The notes under the pieces were generated by a model. That model did no database searches, had not been told where the DNA came from, and worked only from the letters and a program-made list of their open reading frames with translations. Shown here one piece after another: positions 27,901-39,765 of a stretch of 64,000 nt of DNA. Position numbers and translations under genes: made by a program. Position 1 is the stretch's first letter. Each line of letters starts with the position of its first letter. Source of the stretch: Falciphora oryzae (Eukaryota; Ascomycota; Sordariomycetes; Magnaporthales; Magnaporthaceae); the NCBI GenBank assembly GCA_000733355.1, contig JNVV01000019.1, forward strand, positions 523,897 through 587,896, given 5' to 3'.

Positions 27901-30207
27901 ATGAATGCCCCCGTCCGAGCAGTCATCGGGCGAACGTGTCGATGTCTCCAGGCGCTCCCGCTGCCGCCATGCCGGTCCTTCAGCGCCACGAGCGCGGCTG
28001 CTCGCAAGTTTTCAAAGAAAAAGTCCAAGTCTAAAAAAAGTCAGAGCAGTTCGAATGACACAGGCCCCGCGCCTGGGTCCCCCGCCGTCCCTCAAACCCC
28101 CTCCTCGAGCGCGCCAAACACATACCAGTACTTCCGCGTGCTTGTCCAGCGCCACTTCCAAGCGCTCGTCCGTGAGCTGCACCAGTCGCTCGAGAAAAAT
28201 CCCGATGCCCTCCGCCCCTTCGCCCTCAACGGGCCCGTCGACCTGCACACATGCGCCACCAACTTTAGCAAGGCCATTGAGGCGAGCTTCGGGCTCGCTG
28301 CTGCCGGCACAACCAGCCGGTCTGAGAACCCGCTGTTCTGGGGGCTGCGTCATGGCTTCGTCCGTGGCAACACGAACGGCCTGGCCAGGGAGATCACCTA
28401 TGCCTTCCGGAGCTTCGCCGGCCAGTCCAAGTATCACAGCCCGCTCCTCAAGTCGCGATCGGGAACTGAGTTGTCCGACTTGCGCTTCCCGCTCGAGTGG
28501 TTCCCAGCCACGCGCGCCATGCACCGCACCGTTCATCTCCACGTCGGCCCCACCAACTCGGGCAAGACATACAACGCCCTCAGGGCCCTGGAAACCGCCA
28601 GGACGGGCGTCTATGCCGGGCCCCTCCGTCTGCTCGCGCACGAGGTCTATTCACGCCTCTCGGCCAAGGCCAAGCGGTGTGCCCTGCTCACGGGCGAGGA
28701 GCAGAGGATACCTGACGACTTCCAGTTCATGTTCGCCGCCTGCACGGTCGAGATGACGCCGCTGAACGACATGCTGGACGTGGCCGTCATTGATGAGATC
28801 CAGATGATTGCCGACGAGGACCGCGGCTTCGCCTGGACCCAGGCTTTTCTGGGAGTGCAGGCTCGTGAGGTTCATCTCTGCGGCGAGGAGCGCACCGTGG
28901 ACCTGATACAAAACCTCTGCCGGCGGATCGGCGACACTTGTATCGTCCACAGATACCAACGCCTAAGCCCGCTGCAGACCATGCGGCGGAGCCTCGACAA
29001 CTTCAAGAATCTGGAGAAGGGGGACGCTGTCGTCTCCTTCAGTAGGCTTAACCTGCACGCGCTCAAGGCAGGCATAGAAAAGTCAACGGGCAAGCGCTGC
29101 GCCGTTGTTTACGGGTCGTTGCCCCCCGAGACCCGGGCTGAGCAGGCGAGCCTGTTTAACGACCCTGATAACGAATACGATTATCTCGTGGCTAGCGACG
29201 CAATCGGCATGGGCCTCAACTTGGAGATTAAGCGCGTGGTTTTTGAAGCCGTTAGCAAGTTCGACGGCACGTTGCATCGGGATCTTGGAATCCCCGAGAT
29301 CAAGCAGATAGGGGGCAGAGCTGGCCGCTTCCGCTCCGCCGCTCATGAGATCAAGACTGGCTCAGAAGCAGCCCTGACAGCGTCGCCGGCCAAGCACTCT
29401 GAGAAGCCGCCGGGGCTGGTGACGACGCTGGACGCCAGCCATTTGCCACGTATCCAGCAGGCGTTCAACGTTGAACCCCCTCAGATCAAGATGGCCGGGC
29501 TACTTCCGCCGGCGTCGGTAATCGAGGAGATGTACGCCTTGTTTCCTCCAAACACCCCGCTCAGCCACATTCTAGTCAAGATCCGGGAGCTAGCCAGGGT
29601 CTCTGACGAGTTCTTCCTCTGCGATATTGCCGACTGGATCGAGGTTGCCGACGCTATCGAGCATCTCCCCATGCCCATTTACGACCGATGCACCATCCTC
29701 AACGCGCCCGTGTCCCGCGAGACCATGTCCATTCTCAAAGAATTTGCCAAGTGTGTATCTGACCAAAAGGGGGGACACCTGCTTGAGATCGAGGGGCTTG
29801 ACCTGGAAGTGCTGGATAAAGACCCGAAGGAGGTGGAACGACCCCGGGAATACCTAGCTCGGCTGGAGACGGTGCACAAGAGCGTCACGCTGTATCTCTG
29901 GCTGAGCTACCGGTACGAGGGCATCTTCACGAGCCAGGCCCTGGCGTTCCACGTCAAGGCACTCCTAGAGGAACGGATCAGCCAGCAGCTCGACAGGGTC
30001 GACTACAGGCCTGAGAGGCGGGCGGCGGCTATAAGGCTCAAGGACGAGGCCGCGAAGAAACACAGGCAGGAACAGGGCGAGGTCCTACCCGACCTGGCTG
30101 TAGAGGGCAGTGACGGTGACGATGTCGAAGCCATCAGCGCGCACATCCTCGAGGGGGTCCCCGAGGGTGGCGAGGAGCCGATGACGGAGCACCCGACGGC
30201 GCCCTAG
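27901..30207 (+). CDS. SUV3: Mitochondrial ATP-dependent RNA helicase Suv3
   Basis: A single exon of 768 residues. The N-terminus is Arg-rich and lacks acidic residues (MNAPVRAVIGRTCRCLQALP ... FSATSAAARKFSKKK), as expected of a mitochondrial targeting sequence. The helicase core has Walker A GPTNSGKT (216-223), VYAGPLRLLAHEV, the Walker B DEIQ (298-301), and IGMGLNLEIKRVVFEA with QIGGRAGRF as motifs V and VI. The C-terminal part (WLSYRYEGIF ... ) matches the Suv3 C-terminal domain. Known of the family: Suv3 unwinds RNA for the mitochondrial degradosome with the exonuclease Dss1 and helps turn over group I introns. The last 40 residues are acidic and probably disordered. Confidence 0.94.
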   Translation: MNAPVRAVIGRTCRCLQALPLPPCRSFSATSAAARKFSKKKSKSKKSQSSSNDTGPAPGSPAVPQTPSSSAPNTYQYFRVLVQRHFQALVRELHQSLEKNPDALRPFALNGPVDLHTCATNFSKAIEASFGLAAAGTTSRSENPLFWGLRHGFVRGNTNGLAREITYAFRSFAGQSKYHSPLLKSRSGTELSDLRFPLEWFPATRAMHRTVHLHVGPTNSGKTYNALRALETARTGVYAGPLRLLAHEVYSRLSAKAKRCALLTGEEQRIPDDFQFMFAACTVEMTPLNDMLDVAVIDEIQMIADEDRGFAWTQAFLGVQAREVHLCGEERTVDLIQNLCRRIGDTCIVHRYQRLSPLQTMRRSLDNFKNLEKGDAVVSFSRLNLHALKAGIEKSTGKRCAVVYGSLPPETRAEQASLFNDPDNEYDYLVASDAIGMGLNLEIKRVVFEAVSKFDGTLHRDLGIPEIKQIGGRAGRFRSAAHEIKTGSEAALTASPAKHSEKPPGLVTTLDASHLPRIQQAFNVEPPQIKMAGLLPPASVIEEMYALFPPNTPLSHILVKIRELARVSDEFFLCDIADWIEVADAIEHLPMPIYDRCTILNAPVSRETMSILKEFAKCVSDQKGGHLLEIEGLDLEVLDKDPKEVERPREYLARLETVHKSVTLYLWLSYRYEGIFTSQALAFHVKALLEERISQQLDRVDYRPERRAAAIRLKDEAAKKHRQEQGEVLPDLAVEGSDGDDVEAISAHILEGVPEGGEEPMTEHPTAP

Positions 30208-30834
30208 GAAAGCTAAGTGCTGGGTCTGGCGTGGGTATTTGTTCCCTCATCCACGTCTGTTTTGTCCTCCGGTGCACATACGTTCCGCCGACATGAAAAG
30301 AGGTGAAGCCATATGTACGAAAATACTGTATAAAATACCCATGTATATAAACGTGTTGAATCCCCTCCTGGTTTGGGTAGAAATAACGATAAGCGTGGAT
30401 TAGTTTGCTTGGGGATGCAGCCTGGAGGGCATACGAGCTGTCCATATTGCTTGCGTACTGGACGGTTCGGATTCTTTCCGTTAGCCATTATTCTTCTATA
30501 AGCCGATCGGTTTGGAGGCGGCACGATTACGTTTGCCTGCGGCCCTGAACGGCGGGTAGTAGCGGCTAGACCCCGATTCCAGTGGAGTAGAACATGAGAT
30601 CATCGCTGCAGGTTGGGCAGCCCCACCAAACCGCGTTGCGATTCCACCTCATCGATTGCCTGCCTAAACCAGCCGAGGCATCAAGGCGAAAACGATATTC
30701 ACCACAGCTGTTTGGTTCGGGCCGGTCAGCGCTTGGGTTCATACATCGTATCTGCCGCGCCCATATTCTATTCACCCACACGGCAAAAAAGACACCACAG
30801 GGGAACGAGGAGAGAAAGAAAACCAACAGCAGCC
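30208..30834. other. Intergenic between SUV3 and the ubiquitin hydrolase gene
   Basis: These 627 bp between two plus-strand genes hold the SUV3 3' UTR and the next promoter. The final 60 bp are A-rich, consistent with a 5' leader. I see no RNA gene. Confidence 0.45.
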
Positions 30835-31712
30835 ATGACAACCCCAGCCGCAGACGAGCCCTCCGCGGCGACGCGGCCGTCCTTCATCCCGCTCGAGGCG
30901 AACCCGGAGCTGATGACGGAACTGGTGCGCAAGCTGGGTCTGAGCTCGGCGCTGCAGTGCCACGACGTCTTCTCCATCGACGACCCGGAGATGCTGGCCT
31001 TCATCCCGCGCCCGGCCCTGGCGCTGCTGCTCGTCTTCCCCGTCGCGGCCGCGTACGAGTCGCACCGCCTGGCCGAGGACTCGGTGCTGGACGACTACAG
31101 CGGCAAGGGGCCCGACGAGCCGTGCATGTGGTTCCGCCAGACCATCAGGAACGCGTGCGGCATGATGGCTATCGTGCATGCTGTCAGCAACGGCCCGGCG
31201 AGGAGCTTTATTGGCAAGTCCTCCTTTTTCGTTCTCGTCCCTCTTTTTCTATATACCGACCAGCCCGGATGTGCATCTAGCTATGTGCCCTCAGGTCCTC
31301 AAGCCATCCAACCACAGGAGCTGACCAATACCCCCAAACAGCCGCCGACTCGACCCTCGACAAGCTGATCAAGGACGCCACCCCGCTGGCGCCTGCGGAG
31401 CGCGCCCGCCTGCTCGAGACCAACGTGGACCTGGCGGAGCAGCACAAGGCGGCGGCGTCGCGGGGCGACACCGAGGCGCCCGCCGCCGCCGACGACGTCG
31501 ACCTGCACTACGTCTGCTTCGTCAAGGCCGACGACGGCACCCTCTGGGAGCTCGACGGCAGGCGCAAGGGGCCCCTGGCCAGGGGCGCCCTCGCCGACTC
31601 CGAGGACGTCCTGTCCGAAAAGGCCCTGCTCCTGGGGCCCCGCAGGTTCCTCGAGAGGTCCGGAGGGGACATGCGCTTCAGCATCGTGGCGCTGGCTCAG
31701 AGTCTCGATTAG
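30835..31712 (+). CDS. Ubiquitin C-terminal hydrolase (UCH, peptidase C12, YUH1/UCHL3-like)
   Basis: Two exons (30835-31213, 31342-31712) give 249 residues. The catalytic set is complete: oxyanion Gln102 and nucleophile Cys108 (RQTIRNACGMMAIVHA), His182 (DVDLHYVCFVK) and Asp198 (LWELDGRRKGP). The spacing of six between Gln and Cys is that of UCH enzymes. The segment between Cys and His (AERARLLETN ... RGDTEAPA) is the active-site crossover loop. Known of the family: UCHs release small adducts and process ubiquitin precursors. The intron is unusual. Only a GC donor (ATTG|GCAAGT) restores the frame, with acceptor AAACAG. GT alternatives nearby break it. The protein without splicing would end after a short unrelated tail. 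Confidence 0.92.
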
Positions 31713-32103
31713 GTTGTGGATATCGTGGTGGGTGGTTGTGGGAGACTGGGGGTCACTTCTGAGGAGATTTGCTGGCCATAATATTAAGATCTATCTCTTA
31801 TGGTCGTGCTAGGATTCTAGCAAAGCATTTTATTTAAAGCGTGTTGGTCGGAAACATTTTAGGTCTCTCCGCCTGGTCCGCGTCACACCCCTTTTCGTGG
31901 AGGAAAAGCACAATACAAACAAAGGAAAATCATGAAGGTCCAAAGAGACAGCACAGCGGTGTCTTTGTCCACCGTCCAATCGGAGCGTTGACCATCAACA
32001 CCCGAGCACAGTTTCACCAAGGTCTTTCGGGGCTTTTACCATGAGGCAACGCAGACTAGGATGGTGTCTCCTCTTGCTCCAGCTTCACTGATAGCCCCTC
32101 CGT
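31713..32103. other. Intergenic between convergent UCH gene and the TAG-interrupted gene
   Basis: About 390 bp with an A/T-rich start (31780-31840), consistent with facing 3' UTRs. Nothing else is recognised. Confidence 0.4.
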
Positions 32104-32625
32104 CTACAGACTATTATCTGGATTGGCGGATGAGGACGCTGGGGGGCCACTTGCGGCTCGGATTAGGTGGCCGCCTTCGGACTTGCGTCGAGTCTCTGGC
32201 TGGGTATCATCTGGCCGATACGAACCCGTGCGAGTCAGAAAGACGAGTTGGTTCTAATAGCATCTCTCTGTCTCCCTTTCACAGCTGCGCTACTTGAAAG
32301 GGGTGGGTGGGGCCTGGAAAGTGAGGGCTGAAGGGTGAAGGGGCAGTAACTGACCAGCGCCAGGATCCTCGACTGGGGCGGTGATCTCGTCCTCGTCGGC
32401 AGCCAGGGCGGGGTGTTTCTGCCGCTGCTGGTGCGGCATCCTGGCAAACATGCTCGTGCGCCGACGCTCCTGCTGCTGCTGGCCCTCTGCGGCCTCCGTG
32501 ATGGCCATCTCCGGGGGGCAGAAGGCCGTGGCTGGCGGGGTAGAGCCGGCAAAGCCGGTGGCGAAGTCGGCGTCGCCGTGCGGGTTGTCGTCGTAGGGCC
32601 CCATCTGCGGCGCGATGGCGCGGTC
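32104..32625 (-). other. In-frame continuation after the TAG, with a likely spliced last exon
   Basis: Directly after the TAG the frame reads DRAIAPQMGPYDDNPHGDAD, FATGFAGSTPPATAF, then a QQQQERRRTSMFARMPHQQR block and an acidic DEDEITAPVEDP. Codon third positions stay G/C-rich. At 32354 a good donor (G|GTCAGT) follows. An acceptor (GGCCAG at 32216-32211), preceded by a TTTCTGAC branch-like word, joins in frame to an exon at 32210-32104, which adds DTQPETRRKSEGGHLIRAAS and ends at TAG 32106-32104. A frame kept open over about 125 codons and across an intron suggests real coding sequence. It could be stop-codon readthrough, a nonsense allele, or a sequence error at one base. Confidence 0.45.
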
Positions 32626-32994
32626 CTACTTGGCGCCGCCCGTGTAGGGGTCCTTTGGCGGGGATGAGGGAGGAGCCGCCGCGTGGCCGTGGCCGTCGTC
32701 ACTGTCGTCATCGCCGGCACCCCATTTGTGGTACTCCGTTGTGGTGGTGTCAGTGTTGGTGGTGCCGGCTGGCTTGCCAGAGGTGTCATGGTCCTCGTCC
32801 CGGACGGGCGAAGTGGGCTGGGCAACCGGGGTGACGGCGGGCGCCACCGTGCCCTGGGGCTGGCTCAGTGTGGTGTCCTCGGAGGCGAAGTCGGCCTCGT
32901 TCTTGGGCGCCCGCTGGGTTTCGGAGCTGCCTGTGTCCGCGACTTCCCTGGTGACGTCCAGGAGGGACTTGTCCTTATTGGTCTGCGGATCCAT
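32626..32994 (-). CDS. Unknown acidic disordered protein, ends at an in-frame TAG
   Basis: An open frame of 122 residues, starting MDPQTNKDKSLLDVTREVAD. It is rich in Thr, Asp, Pro and Gly and ends SPPKDPYTGGAK before TAG (32628-32626). I do not recognise a characterised family. The same frame continues beyond the TAG for 90 codons with coding-like composition (see the next entry), so the complete protein may be longer. The ATG at 32994 is preferred because the 32 upstream in-frame codons look like leader. No splice pair that removes the TAG keeps the frame: the only local GT-AG interval is 25 nt. The gene is divergent to the 37 kb gene, with 4 kb between. Confidence 0.6.
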   Translation of the reverse strand: MDPQTNKDKSLLDVTREVADTGSSETQRAPKNEADFASEDTTLSQPQGTVAPAVTPVAQPTSPVRDEDHDTSGKPAGTTNTDTTTTEYHKWGAGDDDSDDGHGHAAAPPSSPPKDPYTGGAK

Positions 32995-35900
32995 TGTGAA
33001 GGTTCTCGAGATGGGGTTCACTTGTGGTACACGGTCGACAGACGCTTGCCGGCAGACGTGGAGGTGGGACGGCGTCTTTCCGAGCAACAAAGCAGACGGG
33101 ACAAGGCTAGAACCTGGGAATTGATTTGATTCTGTTGCTGGGTGCGGTCATATAATGATTTAGGACATGAATATGATTAGGGAATGGATGCTGCGCGCAT
33201 GTACAAGGATGAAGAATTGTGTTGAGTGACGCGTAGGAGTTGAACTGGACGAGTTGTCAAGAAACGCCCTCCTTTTACCCTCGCGGTATGAGTCTCGGCC
33301 TCTCCTTCCACGACATACAACACCATACTGCATTGCTACTGCGCCGCCTTTGAACAACGCACCTTCCGGCTCCGTCAAAGTTCGCGGTGCACTTTCGACG
33401 TCGGGTGAGACAAGGCGCGGTGCGCCTTCAGCTTCTCTCGAGCCTCAGCGCCGGTTTCCACGAGGTTGCTAATGCAACACCTGATCGATGTCACCGACAT
33501 GGAGATTAGGCCATCGCCAAAAACCGAAGGAACCATTCGGTTCGTCTCGACATCAGCCAGACGACAAGGTCCGGATTCCTTCTATGAATGAACCGGTCCT
33601 GAGCACGGGCGCACGCGCTCGGTCAGCGCCTGAGCGCATCCAAGCATGTGGCGCCCCTGGTCCTGATATTGTGCTTTGAAGCTTCTGCAAGGAAAATGTG
33701 ACCATCACGCCTAAACATTGCACGTGCGGAATCTAATTGGCGGACTGTTTTCCTTCTGGGCACTTGGTTTAGCTTGAAAGTCAAATGCAGGTCAAGCGCA
33801 AGCGCAGCACACACTCACGCACGCACGCAGACAGGAATCTCCACCGGCAATTCCAGGCCATCTCCCCCGCCTGGCAGTCTAGAATCCTTTCAGGCGTGGT
33901 GTGGTGTCCAGTCGGGCAAGCGTGGTTTGTGGTCGTAAGAATCCATGGCAGTTGAAGCCGGCGCTGATGTCCGTTGGGCGAAGCTGCGATAAACGGCTTG
34001 GTGAACGGCCAAGGCTGCGAGGCAGTTAGTTGCCATATTGGCTTGTGAACCCTTTCATAGGCCCAAGTTTTTGTTTCGTGGCTTGGGCCAGAGCACGCGC
34101 CTCTGTTTACGGCGTCAAGGCTGTTCCTCCCCTCGCTGGTGTTTACCTCAAGTGCCTTGGCTGGCAGCTGTGAAAAGTGACGTGTCTCAGCCCATCCTGC
34201 AAAGCACTTTCCTCGAAAGGAATTGGATATTGTCAGCCTTGCCGAGAACAAATGAAGACTTGTGCTTACCCGGTGAACAAGTTATGCAAGATGCAAGGGA
34301 GCAGAGTGCATCAATTTTGAGAGCGGGACGGGACGCAAGTCGCCGCAGTGGCTCCATTCCATGTGAGACTCGACGAGGCAAGCCAGGCACGAACAAACAA
34401 CAGCGCCCAAGTCTGCGCAGCTGAGAGCCGACCTGAACTTCCCAAGCCGATATTGTTAGGCCAACTCCAGAAAGGAGAGCTTTGTGTCTCCCTTTCCTTG
34501 GTATTTCTCATGATCTTTCTTTTTCTTACGTATCTCGGTGGTGGTGGCTTCACGAAGGGATAAATAGCGAGGCATTATTTTTTCTAATTTTTCCAATCTG
34601 GCCGAGAACATTTGACGATCTTCACAGGGGCGGCCGGACAGGGGGGCTGTTTGCGCCCACGGTGCCTGAATAAAAGTCTGCAGTTCTAACAACGCTGTAG
34701 TTGGAACCCCTATCCTAATTTTCCTATATCCCTTCCTTTTTCCATTTTCCTCCTTTTTTTTTTTTTTTTTTTTCCCTATATCCCTTCCCTTTTCTATATT
34801 CCTTTCCTTTTCTATATCCCTTTCTTTTTCCTATGTCCTTTCCTTTTTTCTGTGTCCTGTCCTTTTTCCGAACTGGTGAGGTGGTGCCAGGTGCCGGTGC
34901 CGATAATATTTTAGAGACCGTGGCGCCCCAGGATCGCGTGCTGGGGGGACCTGGTCCACTCAAACACTGGGGTCCAGGGGCAGGGCTGAGTGGCTGGGGG
35001 TCCGTCTGTTGGAATTTCGCACGCAGATCGATCTGCTGTTTGGACGGAAAGGATGGGTGAGGGCTTAAGTTGGATATAGCGTTTGATCCCCATATGTATA
35101 GTAATCACGAATCCACCTGTGGATCTCAATTTGGAGCGAGGAAAAAGCAAAATGCGACGCAAGAGAAAAGAGAAAAAATGCCAGGTGAAGCGGACAAACA
35201 AGAAAAGTGCGTCATGCCAGGCTGTGGAGGAGCGCAGGAGCCACGAACAGCCCCGTGCTACTGATCTGCAGTGTGACGGACAGGGGTTTCAATGCAAGCC
35301 GGGCTGGGATTGCCGGCGGACTAGAGTTGAGTCTCAGCGTTTGCTTGGTGGCCCCAGGCCCCTAGCAAGTCGCGATAGCGCCAACCGCTAGCGCAGCGTT
35401 GTTCGCGTCGGTGGTCCATTTCCCAAGAGTCCCGACCGACATTGGGCGAAAAAAAAAAAAAAAATTGTTTGCTTCTTGTCCCGTCCCATGTGCGCATTTT
35501 TTGCGCGTTGCCTTGTCCAACAACCAATAGCCCGGTTCTCGCAAGATCCGACGACAAGGCACTCCATATTACGGTCTGGTATTGGTTGATATGTACCTGG
35601 TAGCCACCCACCCACCTAGCCTCCCACCAAGCTGAGAGCATGAATTGATGGATGCATCACTGTCCATCCAACCCCAGCGTGCCAGGCACGCCGTTGCACA
35701 GGATTGTCGTTACCTCGCGCTGCCGGTGGCTTGTTGACGCCGCCCGTGATTGGCCTCGGCTGATGCGGCCACCAGGCTGGGATGCAGGCGCGGCAGGTGC
35801 GGACGCTCTGGAATGGGCAGTCGCCAGCTGGGCTTTCGAGTCCAGGATAGCGTCGTCCCCCCTCCCGTCGAGCACCCCCTGTTCCTTCCGTTTGCTCCGA

Positions 35901-37007
35901 GTCGAGTGGAGGCTGGTAGCCAATGGCTTGCGTGCAGATCCACGCAACTCTCCGAGACCGAGACCCCAACCATTGAATTGGTTCCTGAGTGCCGTCCGGC
36001 CCATTTAGTATTGGCTGTGTGCAGCGCAGGGTGGCAGGCAGCCAGCCGAGAAGAAGAGGAAAAAGAACAAGAAATGGAGCCAGGGCCGGGCTCACCCCGC
36101 CCTCTCCCTTCTCCAATGCAAACGCGGAACATCTCGACTTCATGCCCAGCTCTGTGGGCTGATTTGCCCGTTTCTGGCTTGGGTTTACTTTTGCTTTTTG
36201 CCCACTCAACGTGGTACAGGCCCGCGCCTCTGATGCCTCTTTGCTTCCTCCCAATCTCGGGAGCGGCCCAGCAGAGGCGCCCCCCGCCGAGAAAGATCCG
36301 TCGTGCAGTCTGCTCCTCGATTTGCCGGAAACGGTGCTAGATGGATCGCGCCCATAAGATCATAAGATAGCTCAAGCGCCCGGCGTTTGTATTGCGTCTT
36401 CCCGCCAGCCCTGGCCACCGAACTCCAATATCCACCGTCTCGCGCTCCACACAAGCCTTCCCGCCCTCTTTGCTGAGCCTGGCTAGCGCCGGAATACGAA
36501 GCTAAGCTAATAACACCGGCCGCCGCACTACCGCCATAAACGACCCCCGGCGGGCGCACACGCTTGGTTTACTCAACACGCACTTTTCATCTCCCCTTGA
36601 TCTAGGGTCTCCTCCCCCGCCTCCTCCTCTCGGGTTCTCGTTCGTTTTCTTGCTCATCTCTATTCCTGCTCTGTAATTCTCCTTCTGTTTATGGCTTTAT
36701 TTTTCTTGCTTCCTCTTTTCCTTTGGATTCCTTACCTCGGCGATAGCCATTTGCAATCCCACCTCCCCCGCTCCAGCTCAGCCTCGACGCGGGAGTACTC
36801 TCCTTTGGGACACTCGCCACGCAGTCGCCACTGCCTTGATGACGGCCTGTCTTGAGCTTTTTGCACAGCCGCCCGCCATTTGCTTTTCTGGATTGGGGTT
36901 TCTGTGACCGCTGAGTGGACAAGGCTGGAAACCACGTGCAACGACACAAAAGTTACATCTCAAGTGCTGCGCGGCAGGCCTGGCCTGGCTTCTCCCAAAC
37001 CGCTGCC
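32995..37007. other. 4 kb gene-poor region between divergent genes
   Basis: No frame with a recognisable domain was found. The region includes a pyrimidine-rich minisatellite at 34712-34870 and a homopolymer A run near 35450-35464. The last 500 bp before 37008 are strongly CT-rich and probably form the promoter and leader of the next gene. A noncoding transcript or rapidly evolving gene is possible but not supported. Confidence 0.4.
34712..34870. repeat. Pyrimidine-rich minisatellite of CCTTTCCTTTTCTATAT-like units
   Basis: About 160 bp consisting almost wholly of C and T on the plus strand. It is built from irregular units such as CCCTTTCTTTTTCCTATGT and CCTTTCCTTTTCTATAT, with an interior T run of about 22. 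The strand asymmetry is extreme. Confidence 0.85.
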
Positions 37008-39689
37008 ATGGGTTTCCTCAGCATATTCTCTAGGAAGTCTTCTTCCAGCCAAACGAGCAAAGTATCCGGGCGTGGTGTGAAGGCACAGCCATACGAAACC
37101 ACAACAGCATCTGACGCGCCGTTCAAAGGTATGCTTCTTGGTGGTGGCTGCGCATGCAGGGCCAAGCACAAAGCTGATCGAGCAATAGGGACATACCCTG
37201 TTGCGGGAAATGGCCCCAATGTCCTGGACACACTGTCCAAGTCGGCCAGGTTCAGGCAGACACAGATCTCGCTGAGCGCCAACAACATCGACCCTGCTGC
37301 CCCAGCACCGACAATACCGCTTCACCGCGAGGGCAGCATCAGCAGCAGGGCCGATGTGGCTCCCTACGAGGGAACACAGCCGGTCCCAACTCCGGCCTCC
37401 AAGCGACGAAACTCGTTTAGGGGACCTCCGCTGTCGTTTCGGAAGCCCCGTGCCCAGCCGTCTCTGTCGTCCTCCCTGAGCGAGACCCCCGAATTTGCTC
37501 AGTACGGTGCCGGCTTCACACAGGTCTTCCCGCCGTCACATTACGCCGCTTCTCACAGGCGGAACTCGTCGCTGTTCAGTGACGGCGGGAAGTCAGTAGA
37601 TGTGCTCGATGCCCATTCCGAGATATCTCACCTGGACTTCAGGACCAGGGTGCAAGCCACGGGCGTAAAGGACTATGGCGAAGACGTGGCAGACAGGAAC
37701 CTCTCTCACACCACGTACAACCTGGACTCCTCCCAGGTCCAGGCCTTCTACGGCACTCTCCCCAAGGGGGACAAGCCCCCCTCCTACCGAGACCTTCCCC
37801 TGACCGCGGTGCGGCGGACAAGGGCGCAGACTGATGCGAGCCCGCCCAGCCAGCAACAACATGCCAAAGCGCCCGTGTTCTCTCTCTTCCCCGACAAGAC
37901 AGCGTCAGAGATGGCGGCCGCCCGCGGAGTCGATCGGATGGCCGGCCTCAAGACCTACGTGCCCACGGGGTCCAGCTCGGCCTTCTCAAGCAACATGTCG
38001 GCCAAGCTGAGGCCGCGTAGCATGCATCGAAGCGCCATACCTCCCGAGCTCAAGAGGCCGGCGACGGCTGGATCTGCGGTCCCAGCGCGGCCTACGACAA
38101 GCTGGGGCGACTCGGGTAGCCATGAGGATGTGCCACCGCTACCGCGTTACGTGCCGAGAAGGCTGGGGGATCTGGCGGGCAAGGGGTCGAAGCTGCCTGT
38201 GGCCGTGCCCCGGTCGGAGAACCAGTTCCTCTTCCGGTTTCCGCCAGCGACGTACCAGCCATCGTCCTCAAGCAGACCAGGCACCTCCTCCAACCGTGGG
38301 TCAGTCCCCAGTTCTGCGCTTACGTCTGCTCCTGCCCAGCCGTCCTCCTCGTGGGCCAAGTGCACGCGGCACGCCTTGAAGCTGTCCGTCTCGTCTTCGG
38401 CGAGCGGTGGCTCGGGCGAGCTCGCCGGCGCGAACTCTGCGCCGTCGCCTTGTCAGTGTTGCCAACCTCTTTTTTCGTGTCACGCCGCCTCACCTGCCGT
38501 CAATGCCACCGCGATAATGCTGGAGACTGTCTAACCATGAAGCTTTCATATAGGTGTGAAGCCCCCGCCTTTGCGCAGTGACAGCCGCACATCGGTCGAA
38601 CTCCGTCGAGGCCACGGCTACTCGCGGAGCCGCAGCATGACCCTGCCCAAGGCCAGGCGGCTCGAGGAGATCTACGAGCACGTGCCCGAGCGCGGCAGCA
38701 GCCTGCGCAACTGGTCCCTGACATCTGACACCCACAGCCTCTCTTCCCTGAGCACCAATCCTTTTGGCAACAGTCCCCAATCTCGCCACACGGCGAATAC
38801 ATCCATCGATATTAGTTTCCATACAGCACATGCCTTGTCCAGCGTTTCTTTGCCACTGTCATCGACCCGGGGCTCCATATACTCGACCGATCATCAAGGC
38901 AAATTGCTGCTGGTCGCAGACGACGCCCCACCGATCCCGAGGCGCCGAGTGACAGACATCTTCAACACGGACGACTACATCTCATCTGATGATGATTCAT
39001 TCATCGCCCCACGTCTCCAGAGGCAGTCCGCCGATGAAGAGCATCTACTTTTCCGCGAATCGGGCTACGGATTTGCCGAGCTCCCAGGTCTGCATGATGC
39101 TCTCTATGACGCCGCCCCGGCGCCACCAGCCATCTTACGCCCTCCACCGCAGTCTCGCCAGCGCCCGGCCACCTCTGCCGGCACACTACAACAACATCAC
39201 AGCTTCCGAAGACGCCGCCAAGAGAGCCCGCCACGGGGCCACCGGTCCATCACCTCGGTTGCAAGTATCTTCACCGCCGCTTCGCGTGGCCGCAGCCGTC
39301 GCAGGAGGCAGTCGACTGCTGCCGAGACCGCGTCACTGAATCAACAGGAGCACCCATGGCCTCAGTCGCCGCCTCAAGCTACCTATCGCAGTGATGCTGG
39401 AAGCATGCGATCTCGCCCGTCCCATCGCGGCCGCAAGGGCTCAAAACGACTGTCTGCTTTTGGCTCCGCCTTCTCCCAGACTGGTGGGTATGATGAAGAT
39501 AATCACCACGCCCCAGCGCCTGAGGTCCCCATGTCTATCAGGTCAACCAAGTCTGTCAAATCAGTCAAAACTACGACAACCACAGACACAGCTTGGACGC
39601 TCATAACTGGGCCAGCACCGTCCATGCCAAATATCAATGGCAGCAGCAACAACAAGGATGCTGCTAGCAACGACGATGCTAGCAATAGC

Positions 39690-39765
<76 letters not shown>

